Source: Hyphomicrobiales bacterium (GTDB lineage: Bacteria > Pseudomonadota > Alphaproteobacteria > Rhizobiales > Devosiaceae). From it: DNA of 64,000 nt. The position numbers and the translations under genes are program-made. Numbering within the stretch: the first letter of the stretch is position 1; every line of letters starts with the position of its first letter. Of this stretch, positions 18,237 to 26,776 are shown piece after piece. The notes beneath the pieces are model-generated. The model did not search any database. It was not told the DNA's origin and worked only from the letters and a program-made list of their open reading frames with translations. The stretch covers positions 1 through 64,000 of the forward strand of contig SEEL01000006.1 of assembly GCA_004144345.1 (NCBI GenBank). Reading direction: 5' to 3'.

Positions 18237-20441
18237 TCATCGAGCTTCGGTTTCGTCCAAGGGGTCTAGCGAAGTGCCTGCACGGATGCGGCCAACACCG
18301 TCTACCAGCGCCTTAAGAAGCGACCGTTCATCCTCAATCAGGTCTTTCGACTTTTCCAGATGGCGCTTTGCAGCTTCGTATGTGGCGTCGATATCGTAAA
18401 GGTCCTCGTCAGGGTCCTTCCGATAGGTGTACCGGATGCCATCGCCAGAGAAGCTCTGCGTCACCATTCCCTTGACGACTTTGGCTGTGAACTTGCCATC
18501 CCTGTCCATGCCCAGGCGCAGCCACGACTTCACGTTGGCGGGATCGCCTAGCTGTTTCCATGTGCGCGCAACGTCCCAATAGAACGGGGCACTGACGAGC
18601 GAACCGTCGTCGACTGCTGCTTGGATCTTGGGCATCAGAATGGCGCCAAGCCTCTCGAAATCCTCTTTGCTGATGACACTTCTGCCGCCGCCGTCACTTG
18701 GAAAGACGCCGAGTTCCCTGCCGCGATCGACATAAATGTCAGCGAGCATGAAGGCTGAGTTCGAGTGCTCGAATGCGGCGATCAGGTGCATGCCAGCCTC
18801 CTCGAGCCCCCAACTCTCAAGCAGGTCGTTTAGGAGGAAGCGGAGAGTGCCACTCGGCTCGACCGCGAACATCTCGCCGCGCCACGGCAGCGCAAATACC
18901 TCTTCGCCGATCGCTATCAGGGCGTTGAGCAGCGCCTGGGTCGGCTGTGGTTGCGGACTAACCCCGAACCTAAACCGCAGGTCGCTCAGGAAGAGCCCAA
19001 TCATCGCCCGGCCGCGGCTGTTGTTCTTGCCAATGTATGTGCGGAAGGCACTCGTAAGTTTCTTCTCGTCGTCCAGATTATCAAAAACAGCGTCGACGGT
19101 GCTCTTTGGGATCGCGTCCACGCTGGGACGCAGGGCAAAGTAGGAGTCATAGCCGGCCTCGGTTGCGATGCCACGCCGGGCCTGGGCGGCGGCATGGTTT
19201 TCGCGGATCATGTACCGGTCACCCTCGAACCACTTGCCCTGCGATGGGAAAAGCACCGTAAGTAGCTCGATCATTGGCTCCACCGTCGCCGCGGGAAGGG
19301 ACGCCTTCAGCGCCTCGACATTTGCCTTCCGCTCATCCTCAGCGCCGATGAAGTACCGGCCTTCATCGAACAGGAAGTCGCGGTTCCGACGGATCCAGTC
19401 GAACGCTATGGGGTCGAAGAGTCGAATACCCTCGACGGCGACGAGGTCCTGGGCATCGAACTCGCCTTTCAACGCCGGCCAAGCGAATTTCAGGGCGTTT
19501 GAATACCGGAGGACGTCGCGCGGGAAGTTGATCCAACGGTGAACGCCGTCCCGGACGATGTACTGCCATCTGGTAGAAACGTCGCCGTTCGAGGTGATGA
19601 ACTTGATCTCCTCATCAAGCAAGGTCAGAAGGGCGTTCTTGCTCGGCAGCGGGAGCTCAACTTCTTGCTGCACGATCTTCTCCGCGAACCGCGGCCCTAC
19701 CCTATCTACCTTCTCGTCGAGGGCCTGGTAGACGATCTCACGGTCGTAGACGAGCAGGTAGACGACATTGGGCAGTCGGCCGATGGTTTTCACCATCTGC
19801 ATGATCGACTTGATCTCCTCGTCCCCGAGGCGGTCGATGTCGTCGATGGTGACGAGGAAGCGGCGGCCGCTGCTGGTGAGCTGGTTCCTCAGGTCCTCAT
19901 ATGCCTTCTGCAAACTCGGCGTGTCTAGGTACTTCCCCAGTACCGACTTAAGCGCTTTCTTGCCGATATTGCTGGCGAAACCAGAGATCACGCCGCCGCT
20001 TGGGTCGACCGTCAGGGCCATAGTCGCTGCGGCATCGACCAAGTTGTCCGACCCCTCTGCGGCAGTTCGCATGCCGATGTTCCAAGCCCCTTTGACCTTG
20101 CCCTCTTTTGGCTTCAGCTGCTCGGACAAAAGCTTGAAGAACGCGGCCATAAGGTCTTGATGGCCAGAAACGATCCATGGCCTAAAGTCAATGTGCTCAA
20201 CCTTGTGCGTTTGGTCGCGGGCCCCCTCGTTATGCTTTTTGAGGTGCTCCAGGATGAAGTTGACGACGGTGGTCTTTCCCGAACCCCACTTGCCGTGGAG
20301 CCCTATGACGTAGCCGTTGGGCACACTCATGTTGACGATTACGTTGGCCAGCCGTCCCGAAAAGGGCGCATAGCTAAGTCGATCATCCTTGAGGTCTTTC
20401 TTCGGCTGATCGTCACCGAAAGCGTATTCGTCGCGCTTCAT
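18237..20441 (-). CDS. KAP-family P-loop NTPase
   Basis: The predicted protein is 734 aa. The Walker A motif GKWGSGKTT is at residues 50-58 and the Walker B motif RFLVTIDDIDRL at about 194-205, as in the KAP NTPase family. The first ~420 residues are the NTPase. The C-terminal ~300 residues have no domain I recognise. Many KAP proteins carry transmembrane helices inserted between the Walker motifs; here that segment (about 125-175) is only weakly hydrophobic. KAP members include plasmid- and phage-exclusion proteins such as PifA, so a defence role is possible but unproven. The start at 20441 (MKRDEY) fits the domain; a start at 20498 is open too. The gene stands alone between the sugar and nitrite regions. 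Confidence 0.82.
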   Translation of the reverse strand: MKRDEYAFGDDQPKKDLKDDRLSYAPFSGRLANVIVNMSVPNGYVIGLHGKWGSGKTTVVNFILEHLKKHNEGARDQTHKVEHIDFRPWIVSGHQDLMAAFFKLLSEQLKPKEGKVKGAWNIGMRTAAEGSDNLVDAAATMALTVDPSGGVISGFASNIGKKALKSVLGKYLDTPSLQKAYEDLRNQLTSSGRRFLVTIDDIDRLGDEEIKSIMQMVKTIGRLPNVVYLLVYDREIVYQALDEKVDRVGPRFAEKIVQQEVELPLPSKNALLTLLDEEIKFITSNGDVSTRWQYIVRDGVHRWINFPRDVLRYSNALKFAWPALKGEFDAQDLVAVEGIRLFDPIAFDWIRRNRDFLFDEGRYFIGAEDERKANVEALKASLPAATVEPMIELLTVLFPSQGKWFEGDRYMIRENHAAAQARRGIATEAGYDSYFALRPSVDAIPKSTVDAVFDNLDDEKKLTSAFRTYIGKNNSRGRAMIGLFLSDLRFRFGVSPQPQPTQALLNALIAIGEEVFALPWRGEMFAVEPSGTLRFLLNDLLESWGLEEAGMHLIAAFEHSNSAFMLADIYVDRGRELGVFPSDGGGRSVISKEDFERLGAILMPKIQAAVDDGSLVSAPFYWDVARTWKQLGDPANVKSWLRLGMDRDGKFTAKVVKGMVTQSFSGDGIRYTYRKDPDEDLYDIDATYEAAKRHLEKSKDLIEDERSLLKALVDGVGRIRAGTSLDPLDETEAR

Positions 20442-21227
20442 TCCGCTGTTGTCCCCCGCCACAAAGTGCCTGCATTTTAGTCGAGGGGGCCGGGCCAAGG
20501 CCAGTAGAATGGTGCACTCTAGGACGGCGTAGCGAGGGCTGTAACAGTCCTATCTTCCGCTCACGGCTAGCGGCGGTCGTTCGGTGTACCCCGCTCAACC
20601 GCAGACTCTGGCCCTTTGTTAGCCATGCGAGACCAACCGGTCGAACTTTGAGCACCGCAACATGGGATCGCTACCCCTTAACTCCACTAGCACCTTTCGC
20701 CCCCTATCCCCCTGCCCCGCCTAGAACTTCCCGCAAACACACCCCGTTTTTTGGCGAACTTATCCACGTCGATTCCAGCGGGTGTATTGTCCACCCATCC
20801 CCCCGCACTGAGCGGAGTCGAGACGAACGGGTCGTGGGGGGAGGCCGGGTGGTGTGGGGGTCGCTCCGCATCAGGCCGGGACTGCCCGAGGCCGTGGGAG
20901 AGAAATCCTGCTCCCGGGGTCCGGCACTGCCGGGTGGCGTGACCACCGCCCGGGATGGAAGGCGAGCGCCGGTCACGGCGCAACCCGACCAGACAGTGCT
21001 GCGCGCCGCTGTCAAGTTGGCCGGCAGAGGCAGGTTCCGGACTAGAACCCGGTTGCAGCGGCGAGGCGCGAGCCTCACACACTGCCGACTACCGCGACGG
21101 GGCCAGCCTCGCCGCTGCTCGCTCTCCCCTGCAACGGGAAGGGCCACGCTCCTTGACATCGCCGGCGCGGGCCGGTGGCGGCTTCCGCTCGCCCGCACAA
21201 CAGCAATTGCCCGGGCGAGCGCGCGGA
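20442..21227. other. Gene-free stretch of 786 bp
   Basis: Between the KAP gene and the exported-protein gene I see only short overlapping frames of biased composition and no recognisable gene or RNA. Its right half is repeat copy B. The left part (about 20442-20700) should contain the KAP promoter. Confidence 0.5.
20837..21118. repeat. Dispersed non-coding repeat, copy B
   Basis: This is the direct-orientation partner of 21-294, sharing the G-rich left block and the right-end 12-bp inverted repeat (21055-21066 with 21107-21118) at matching spacing. The region between is diverged but keeps short islands (ACCACCGCC, CCGGCAG, GGTTCCG) in the same order. Confidence 0.6.
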
Positions 21228-22127
21228 TCAGCTGGCGGGCCACTCCAGCGGCACCGCCAGCGTCTGGATCTCGCCGCCGCCGATGAATTCGAGGAACAGC
21301 GTGTAGCGGCCGGCTCCCGGCGGCGTCAGATGGAGCGTCATTTCAGGCGCCACGCTTGCCGGCGCCGCGTGCCCCGCATGCGCGTTTTCGGCCGGTGCGG
21401 GCGCATGGGCATGACCGCTCGCATGCGCGTCGTGGCCAGTGTCCGCGCCGCCTTCGGTCGGATGGGCATGGACATAGGAAAGGTCCGCGGCCCGGATCAG
21501 GATGGCGTGCGCGGCAACGCCCAGATAGGGCGAGAGGTCGGTGGCGGGCTGGCCCGCCTTGCTGATGGCGATGTGCCAGGCGCCCTCGACATAAGGCTGT
21601 GCCTCCCGCGCGTCGATCGTCACCTCATAGTCGCCGATGGGCACAGCGATGAGCGCATCGAGCGCGAAGGGCTGCGGCGCCGGAGCGATATCGGCGGCCG
21701 CCTCACCAACCTGCACGTCGAACCGCACGACCTGCTGCCCCCTGCCCTCGGGCACCGCGTCGGCATAGATGTGGTAGAGCCCGGGCCGGGGTACCTGCAT
21801 CCCGGTCGCGAAGCGCCCATCGGCCGTGGCCGCCTTCACATGCTCATGGACGAGATGCGTCAGGCTGCTGTCGACCGCCAGCAGATGCAGCTGCTGCGTC
21901 AGCTCCTCGGTGAAGGCGGTGACCGGCTCACCGATCCCGGCATCGGTGTAGGTCAGCTCCAGCTCGAGGCTCAGCGGCGCCGTCTCCGTCACCGCAAGAT
22001 GCCCCTCGACCGTCGCCTCACCCCCCGCCAGCGCGAAGCTGCCGGACAACATTTCATCCGCGGCCATTGCCGGAGCCACTGTCGCGACAAGGCCGGCGAC
22101 AGCGAGCACTAATGATCGTCTGGGCAT
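21228..22127 (-). CDS. Exported His-rich protein of the nitrite/copper module
   Basis: The 299-aa protein has a signal peptide at about 1-22 (SLVLAVAGLVATVAPAMA). The body is beta-rich, and a histidine-rich linker at about residues 215-255 (YVHAHP, GHDAHASGHAHA, ENAHAGHAA) suggests metal binding. It starts immediately after the NnrS stop with no gap, so the two are co-transcribed and probably translationally coupled. I cannot name the family with confidence. A periplasmic copper-related or FixH-like auxiliary role fits the neighbours (NirK, pseudoazurin, CopCD). Confidence 0.6.
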   Translation of the reverse strand: MPRRSLVLAVAGLVATVAPAMAADEMLSGSFALAGGEATVEGHLAVTETAPLSLELELTYTDAGIGEPVTAFTEELTQQLHLLAVDSSLTHLVHEHVKAATADGRFATGMQVPRPGLYHIYADAVPEGRGQQVVRFDVQVGEAAADIAPAPQPFALDALIAVPIGDYEVTIDAREAQPYVEGAWHIAISKAGQPATDLSPYLGVAAHAILIRAADLSYVHAHPTEGGADTGHDAHASGHAHAPAPAENAHAGHAAPASVAPEMTLHLTPPGAGRYTLFLEFIGGGEIQTLAVPLEWPAS

Positions 22128-23393
22128 TCAGGTTTTCCTCTCCTCAAATGTGGATGTGCCAGGAACTGGCGACGATGCCGCCTTCCGCCCGGCACGGGGG
22201 CGCAGCAGCATGGCGCCGTACTCGATGGTGTAGAGCGAGAACGCGATCATCCAAGCGATGCCGCTCAGGCCAAGCACGAGCAGATAGTGGTCGGGCGCAA
22301 TTTCTGCGAAGGGTCGCACCGCCGCCGCAAGGAACAACGCAGCAAAGGCCACCAGCGTGACCGGCGAGGCGTTGATCGGGCGGCCCGTATGACCGAGCGT
22401 GGCCCGCGTCATCACCGCAAGCGTCATGTTGCTGATCGCCCCGACGGTCAGAATGTGCAGCGCCGACGTCCCGTTGATGAGATCAAGCGCCGCAAGGCCG
22501 ATGGCGACGAGCCCCGCCGGCACGAAGCCATAGCCAAGGTGGAGCACGGCCAGCATCGGCTCGCGGGCGGCAGCCAGCCCCCGCCAGCGCAGCAGCCGAT
22601 AGGCATGGGCAAGCGCCGCAACGGCGGCAAGCGCGGCCGTTAGCAGCCCGTGCGGCAACACCGTCCAGCATGAGAGGGCCGCGATCAGCACCACCATGGC
22701 GGCCACGTCGTAGCGGCCGAAGGGGATGGGCAAGCGCACCGCGCCCTGTTTCACCAACCAGTTGCGCGTGAAGCTCGGCACGATCCGCCCGCCGACGATG
22801 CCGATCAGTACCACGAACACGGCGATCCCCGCGCGGAACAGCAGTGACGCGTCGCCGCCGGTCGCAACGGCGAGGTGGAAGCCCAGATTGATCAAGGCCA
22901 GCACGCTGAGGACAGCCGCCACCTTGAGATTCTTCCAGTTCTTCCCGGCAATGATTTCGCGGGCGCAGATCACCGCAAACACCGGCAGGAATGCCCCGTC
23001 GAGTGTCGCGGTCAGCCAGATCCCGAGCCCATCGGGAAAGGCCATCGCGAAGCGGCCCGCCGCCCAGAGCGCCACCAGCCCGAGCAGCGGGATGCCCGAT
23101 ACCGGCAGCCGGCCGGTCCAGTTGGGAATGGTCGTCAGCAGGAACCCGGCGAGCGGCGCGACCGCATAGCCGAACAACATTTCGTGGCCGTGCCACCATA
23201 CCGGGCCGTAGAGGGCGCCGCCGATCGGCCAGCCCAGCACCAGCGCCGCAATCCACAGGGGCATGGCGATGAGGGCAAAGATTCCGGCCACGAGGAAGAA
23301 CGGGCGGAAGCCATAAGAGAGGACCGCCGGCCCATCTGTGGCAATGCCCCGGGGAATGCCGCCGCTTCGCTTATCCGCCGAGTGTTCCGTCAT
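22128..23393 (-). CDS. nnrS: NnrS-family membrane protein
   Basis: The protein is about 421 aa with around 12 hydrophobic spans. It has typical NnrS motifs near the N terminus (LSYGFRPFFLVAGIFA, WHGHEMLFGYAVAPLAGFLLT) and near the C terminus (ILTVGAISNMTLAVMTRATLGHTGR). NnrS proteins are copper/heme-containing membrane proteins that relieve nitric-oxide stress during denitrification. The ATG at 23393 (MTEHSAD) is chosen over an in-frame start at 23504, which would cover the Fnr-type box at 23444-23459. It is divergent from the DUF1858 gene. Confidence 0.92.
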   Translation of the reverse strand: MTEHSADKRSGGIPRGIATDGPAVLSYGFRPFFLVAGIFALIAMPLWIAALVLGWPIGGALYGPVWWHGHEMLFGYAVAPLAGFLLTTIPNWTGRLPVSGIPLLGLVALWAAGRFAMAFPDGLGIWLTATLDGAFLPVFAVICAREIIAGKNWKNLKVAAVLSVLALINLGFHLAVATGGDASLLFRAGIAVFVVLIGIVGGRIVPSFTRNWLVKQGAVRLPIPFGRYDVAAMVVLIAALSCWTVLPHGLLTAALAAVAALAHAYRLLRWRGLAAAREPMLAVLHLGYGFVPAGLVAIGLAALDLINGTSALHILTVGAISNMTLAVMTRATLGHTGRPINASPVTLVAFAALFLAAAVRPFAEIAPDHYLLVLGLSGIAWMIAFSLYTIEYGAMLLRPRAGRKAASSPVPGTSTFEERKT

Positions 23394-23443
23394 CGAAGAT
23401 CCCGCGCTTTGCTCCACCCTACGCGGTTGGTTGCCGTGGGAAC

Positions 23444-23459
23444 TTTGACCTGGCGCAAA
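23444..23459. promoter_or_regulatory. Fnr/NnrR-type box between nnrS and the DUF1858 gene
   Basis: TTTGACCTGGCGCAAA contains TTG-N8-CAA (23445-23458), the Crp/Fnr-family dimer site used by NnrR/Dnr regulators. It lies 50 bp from the nnrS start and 18-45 bp from possible DUF1858 starts, so one dimer could serve both promoters. Confidence 0.72.
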
Positions 23460-23503
23460 GAGCGGAGGAGATCGCGGTGCCAGTGTGCCCCATGGAGGCG
23501 GCA

Positions 23504-23824
23504 ATGGCTGACACGGAATTGGTCGACCTCAGCGTGGCGGAAATCATGCGGCGTTGGCCAGCCACGCTGGGTGTCTTTATCGACCTTGGCATGCACTGCG
23601 TGGGATGCCCGATCGGCGTCTTTCAGACACCAGTCGAGGCGGCGGCGGAACATCATCTGCCGCTGGACGTGCTGCTCTCCGAGCTGCAGGCCGCGATTGC
23701 CGGCATCAGGGTCAGAGGAGCCCGGGCTGGTTCCCTTCCGCGATCAGGAACAAGCGATGCGGCTCACGGACGAGGAGCTTCTGTCGTCCCCCTTCGACCA
23801 CTCCCGCCTTCTCCCAGGCGGTGA
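23504..23824 (+). CDS. DUF1858 small protein
   Basis: The product is 106 aa from the ATG at 23504 (GGAGG seven bases upstream); a GTG at 23477 with GGAGGAG upstream is an alternative. Residues about 1-67 match DUF1858: VDLSVAEIMRRWPATLGVF, then HCVGCPIG with a C-x2-C pair. Relatives occur beside nitric-oxide and hybrid-cluster genes and may bind a metal or NO. Odd feature: beyond the domain, a ~38-residue Pro/Arg/Gly-rich tail runs antiparallel into the last 113 bp of the regulator gene on the other strand. Confidence 0.72.
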   Translation: MADTELVDLSVAEIMRRWPATLGVFIDLGMHCVGCPIGVFQTPVEAAAEHHLPLDVLLSELQAAIAGIRVRGARAGSLPRSGTSDAAHGRGASVVPLRPLPPSPRR

Positions 23825-24416
23825 GGATGCGCGAGACGGTGTGCAGCGTGGTCCCCGTCATCTCGGCGATGTCCTGCTTCGAGATCGGAAAATCGATGCG
23901 GATGCCATCCGCTTCTTTCCTGCCGCCCTGATTGGCCAGGCGCAGCACCGCATGAGCCACCCGGCGTTCCACCTCCTCGGTGGAAAACTCCTGTAGCCGG
24001 GTATGCGCCTCCTGCAGCCGCTGGCCCATCGCCAGCATCGTGTTGGCAAGAAACCTGGGATGGCCCTCCACAAGGCTATCCCAGTCCGTCATCGGCCATT
24101 GCAGGGCCACACTATCGATGACCGCAAGTGCCGTGCCGGGATAGTCGGTGCGCCGCAACGCCCGGGCAATACCGAAAAGGTCTCCGGGATTGACCATGCG
24201 GACAATCGTCTGCTGCCCCTCGGCGGTTGTCTGCGTCACCCGCAGCCGCCCGCTCAACAGGACATAGAAGTTCTCGGCCAGCATGCCCTGTTCGAACACC
24301 ACCGTACCGCCGGCATAGTGACGACTGCTGGCCCGGGCCAGAATGTCGTCCTGCTCGGCCTCGCTCATCCCAGCAAACATGGGAACGGCCGCGACGAGGC
24401 TGCGGTGAACGGTCAT
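23712..24416 (-). CDS. nnrR: Crp/Fnr regulator, NnrR/Dnr type
   Basis: This is a 234-aa activator from the ATG at 24416 (MTVHRSL). A cyclic-nucleotide-like sensor fold at about 15-125 (YAGGTVVFEQGMLAENFYVLLSGRLRV) is followed by a dimer helix and a C-terminal winged helix (SKQDIAEMTGTTLHTVSRILTAWE). The TLHTVSR recognition helix is of the Fnr type that reads TTG-N8-CAA. It lacks the N-terminal cysteine cluster of oxygen-sensing Fnr, so NO sensing through heme, as in NnrR/Dnr, is likely. It is divergent from the pseudoazurin-nirK operon. The symbol is assigned by context. Confidence 0.85.
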   Translation of the reverse strand: MTVHRSLVAAVPMFAGMSEAEQDDILARASSRHYAGGTVVFEQGMLAENFYVLLSGRLRVTQTTAEGQQTIVRMVNPGDLFGIARALRRTDYPGTALAVIDSVALQWPMTDWDSLVEGHPRFLANTMLAMGQRLQEAHTRLQEFSTEEVERRVAHAVLRLANQGGRKEADGIRIDFPISKQDIAEMTGTTLHTVSRILTAWEKAGVVEGGRQKLLVREPHRLFLIAEGNQPGLL

Positions 24417-24540
24417 AGCCACGAAACTGAATCTCCTCCGGCGGGCCGCTGGCACGGCCAGGGGGCAGGCGCGACTTGCCGAGCCACTATAGGGACTGCG
24501 CGGTGCCCATCCAAGGCGGAAGTCTTCGCAGCGCGTTTTG

Positions 24541-24556
24541 TTTGCGCCGGATCAAA
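24541..24556. promoter_or_regulatory. Fnr/NnrR-type box upstream of pseudoazurin-nirK
   Basis: TTTGCGCCGGATCAAA contains TTG-N8-CAA (24542-24555). It is centred about 73 bp before the pseudoazurin start, compatible with activation from around -41.5 of a promoter near 24590. Together with 23444-23459 it predicts NO-dependent control of the module. Confidence 0.75.
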
Positions 24557-24621
24557 GAACGGGACCGGGTGCTCGTCTAGACAGCATTCGAAGCCCAGCT
24601 TCACAACATCGGAGAAACAAA

Positions 24622-25062
24622 ATGAGAGCGCTCGCAGCACTCGGTCTCGCAGCACTATTGACGATCCCGACGGCCACCTTTGCGGCCGATCATCAGGTCC
24701 TCATGCTCAACAAGGATACCGACGGGCGGCCGATGCAGTTCGAACCGGCATTCCTCAAGGTGGAGCCCGGCGACACCGTGACCTTCATTGCACAGGACAA
24801 GGGACACAATACCGAGGCGATTGCCGGCAAGTTGCCCGATGGCGCGGTCACCTGGAAGGGCAAAATCAACGAAGAGATCACGGTGACCTTCGATGTGGCT
24901 GGCTTCTACGCCTACAAATGTCTGCCTCACTATTCGCTCGGCATGGTCGGCCTGATCCAGGTTGGCACACCCGGCGCTCCGGATGCGACCCTGGCAGATG
25001 GCGCACCCGGGAAGGGCAAGACCCGTCTGCTTGAACTCATCGCCGAAGCGCAGGAGCAGTAA
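24622..25062 (+). CDS. Pseudoazurin (blue copper protein)
   Basis: The 146-aa protein has a signal peptide at about 1-21 (LAALGLAALLTIPTATFA). Type 1 copper ligands are visible: His in KGHNTE and the C-terminal Cys-x2-His-x4-Met in KCLPHYSLGM. Pseudoazurin donates electrons to NirK in the periplasm. The ATG at 24622 has GGAG upstream and is 2 bp ahead of nirK in the same operon, behind an Fnr-type box. Confidence 0.95.
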   Translation: MRALAALGLAALLTIPTATFAADHQVLMLNKDTDGRPMQFEPAFLKVEPGDTVTFIAQDKGHNTEAIAGKLPDGAVTWKGKINEEITVTFDVAGFYAYKCLPHYSLGMVGLIQVGTPGAPDATLADGAPGKGKTRLLELIAEAQEQ

Positions 25063-25063
25063 G

Positions 25064-26236
25064 ATGACGGACAACAATCAGAACACCAAACCCGAAGCCG
25101 AGGATGGCGTCCTCAGCCGCCGGAGCCTCATCGTTGGCTCGGTAGGCGCCATCGGCGGAATGCTCGCGGCCGACGCGGCACTTGCTCAGCATGCGGACCA
25201 CGCTGCCGGGCAGCCTGCCGCCAAGCTGATGCCTGCCGCTCATTCGACGCCGAGCGGCAGCCTCAGCAACCGCATTTACTCGGTCAATCCGGCCCATCCT
25301 GACATGGCGGACGTCGCCGAAAACCCGACGAACATCCCGCCGCCGATCACCCGGCGTACGCCGGAAACGGTGCGTGTCGATCTCGAGACGGTGGAAGTCG
25401 AGGCGCCTCTCGACAACAACAGCACGTTCCGGTTCTGGACCTTCAACGGCAAGGTCCCTGGCCCGTTCGTGCGGGTGCGGGTAGGCGACACCGTCGAGGT
25501 GCATCTCAAAAATCCGGAGGATAGCTGGATGTTCCACAACGTGGACTTCCATGCGGCCACCGGACCGGGTGGCGGCGCCGGCGCAACGACTGCCGCACCG
25601 GGCGAAGCTCGCTCGTTCACGTTCAAGGCCCTCAACCCTGGGATCTACGTCTATCACTGTGCCGTGCCGCCGGTAGCGATGCACATCGCAGCGGGCATGT
25701 ACGGCCTGATCCTGGTCGAGCCTGAGGAAGGCTTGCCGCCGGTCGACCGCGAATTCTACGTAATGCAGGGCGAGATCTACACCGAGGAGGCCTTCGGCAG
25801 CAGCGGCCTGCTGACCGAGAGCTACGAAAAGCTCATCAATGAGCGGCCAGAATACTTCGTCTTCAACGGCCACGTCGGCGCTCTCACCGACCACTACCCG
25901 CTTAAGGCCAAGGTGGGCGAGACAGTCCGTATCTTCTTCGGCGTCGGCGGACCGAACTTCACCTCGGGCTTCCACGTCATCGGGGAGATATTCGACAGGG
26001 CGTACCAGCTAGGGTCGGTGACGTCGGAGCCTATCACCAACGTGCAGAGCATCTCGGTGCCCCCTGGCTCGGCCAATATCGTCGAGTTCAAATGCGAGGT
26101 CCCCGGCCGCTTCGTGCTGGTCGACCACGCGCTGTCGCGCGCCGAGCGGGGTCTGGCAGGCTATCTGATGGTCGAGGGACCGGAGAACCCCGAGATCTTC
26201 AATGCCCCGCCGAACGACAACGACAGCGGCCACTAG
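25064..26236 (+). CDS. nirK: Copper nitrite reductase (nitrite to NO)
   Basis: The 390-aa protein has a Tat leader (SRRSLIVGS at about 18-26). Two cupredoxin domains carry both copper sites: type 1 ligands His158, Cys199, His207 and Met212; type 2 ligands His163, His198 and the late His in LVDHALSR. The catalytic Asp161 (NVDFH) and the His in SGFHVIGE are also present. The spacing is that of class I NirK. It reduces nitrite to nitric oxide in the periplasm with electrons from the adjacent pseudoazurin. No nitric-oxide reductase gene is visible in this window; only NnrS is nearby. Confidence 0.97.
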   Translation: MTDNNQNTKPEAEDGVLSRRSLIVGSVGAIGGMLAADAALAQHADHAAGQPAAKLMPAAHSTPSGSLSNRIYSVNPAHPDMADVAENPTNIPPPITRRTPETVRVDLETVEVEAPLDNNSTFRFWTFNGKVPGPFVRVRVGDTVEVHLKNPEDSWMFHNVDFHAATGPGGGAGATTAAPGEARSFTFKALNPGIYVYHCAVPPVAMHIAAGMYGLILVEPEEGLPPVDREFYVMQGEIYTEEAFGSSGLLTESYEKLINERPEYFVFNGHVGALTDHYPLKAKVGETVRIFFGVGGPNFTSGFHVIGEIFDRAYQLGSVTSEPITNVQSISVPPGSANIVEFKCEVPGRFVLVDHALSRAERGLAGYLMVEGPENPEIFNAPPNDNDSGH

Positions 26237-26246
26237 GAGAGATCGA

Positions 26247-26765
26247 ATGCTCAACCGGATACTGATATCTGCGGCAATGCTGGTGGGGCTCACCGGTCCC
26301 ACCCTGGCTCATATCGGCGTCACACCCCGGGGGGCCGCGATCGGCACGACCTATCGTGGCAGTCTCGTGGTGGGACACGGTTGCGCCGGAGCAGCCACGA
26401 CCCAGGTGCGGGTGCAGATCCCCGAGGGTTTCTACAATGTCCGCCCCATGCCCAAGGCTGGCTGGCAGCTCGAAACGGTCACCGGCAAATATGCGACACC
26501 GTTCGACAGCCACGGAACGACGTTGACCGAAGGCGTCAAGGAGATCGTCTGGTCCGGCGGTGAACTGCCGGACGGCCAGTTCGACGAGTTCACCTTCCGG
26601 GGAACCTTCGGCGCGCAGCTCGAGGTGGGGACGCAGTTCTACTTCCCTGTGCTGCAGCAGTGTGGAGATGTCGAGGACGCCTGGATTGATACGACCGGCG
26701 ACGCGGAGGCCGAATTTCCGGCGCCGTCGGTCGAGCTTCAGCCCGCAGCGGGACACCATCAGTAG
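26247..26765 (+). CDS. YcnI-like (DUF1775) exported copper protein
   Basis: The 172-aa protein from the ATG at 26247 (AGGAGAG upstream) has a signal peptide ending at LA|HIGVTP, giving a mature N-terminal histidine, the copper-binding feature of YcnI. The DUF1775 body includes VGHGCAGAATTQVRVQIPEG and the conserved KAGWQLE Trp. YcnI-family proteins deliver or store copper in the envelope, which fits the CopC-CopD gene just downstream and the copper enzymes upstream. Confidence 0.87.
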   Translation: MLNRILISAAMLVGLTGPTLAHIGVTPRGAAIGTTYRGSLVVGHGCAGAATTQVRVQIPEGFYNVRPMPKAGWQLETVTGKYATPFDSHGTTLTEGVKEIVWSGGELPDGQFDEFTFRGTFGAQLEVGTQFYFPVLQQCGDVEDAWIDTTGDAEAEFPAPSVELQPAAGHHQ

Positions 26766-26776
26766 GCGGACTGCAC

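Noticed and set aside
20648-21286. Possible small proteins in the gap right of the KAP gene
   Set aside because: Overlapping frames on both strands with Pro/Arg bias, no family match and coincidence with the repeat; better explained as non-coding.
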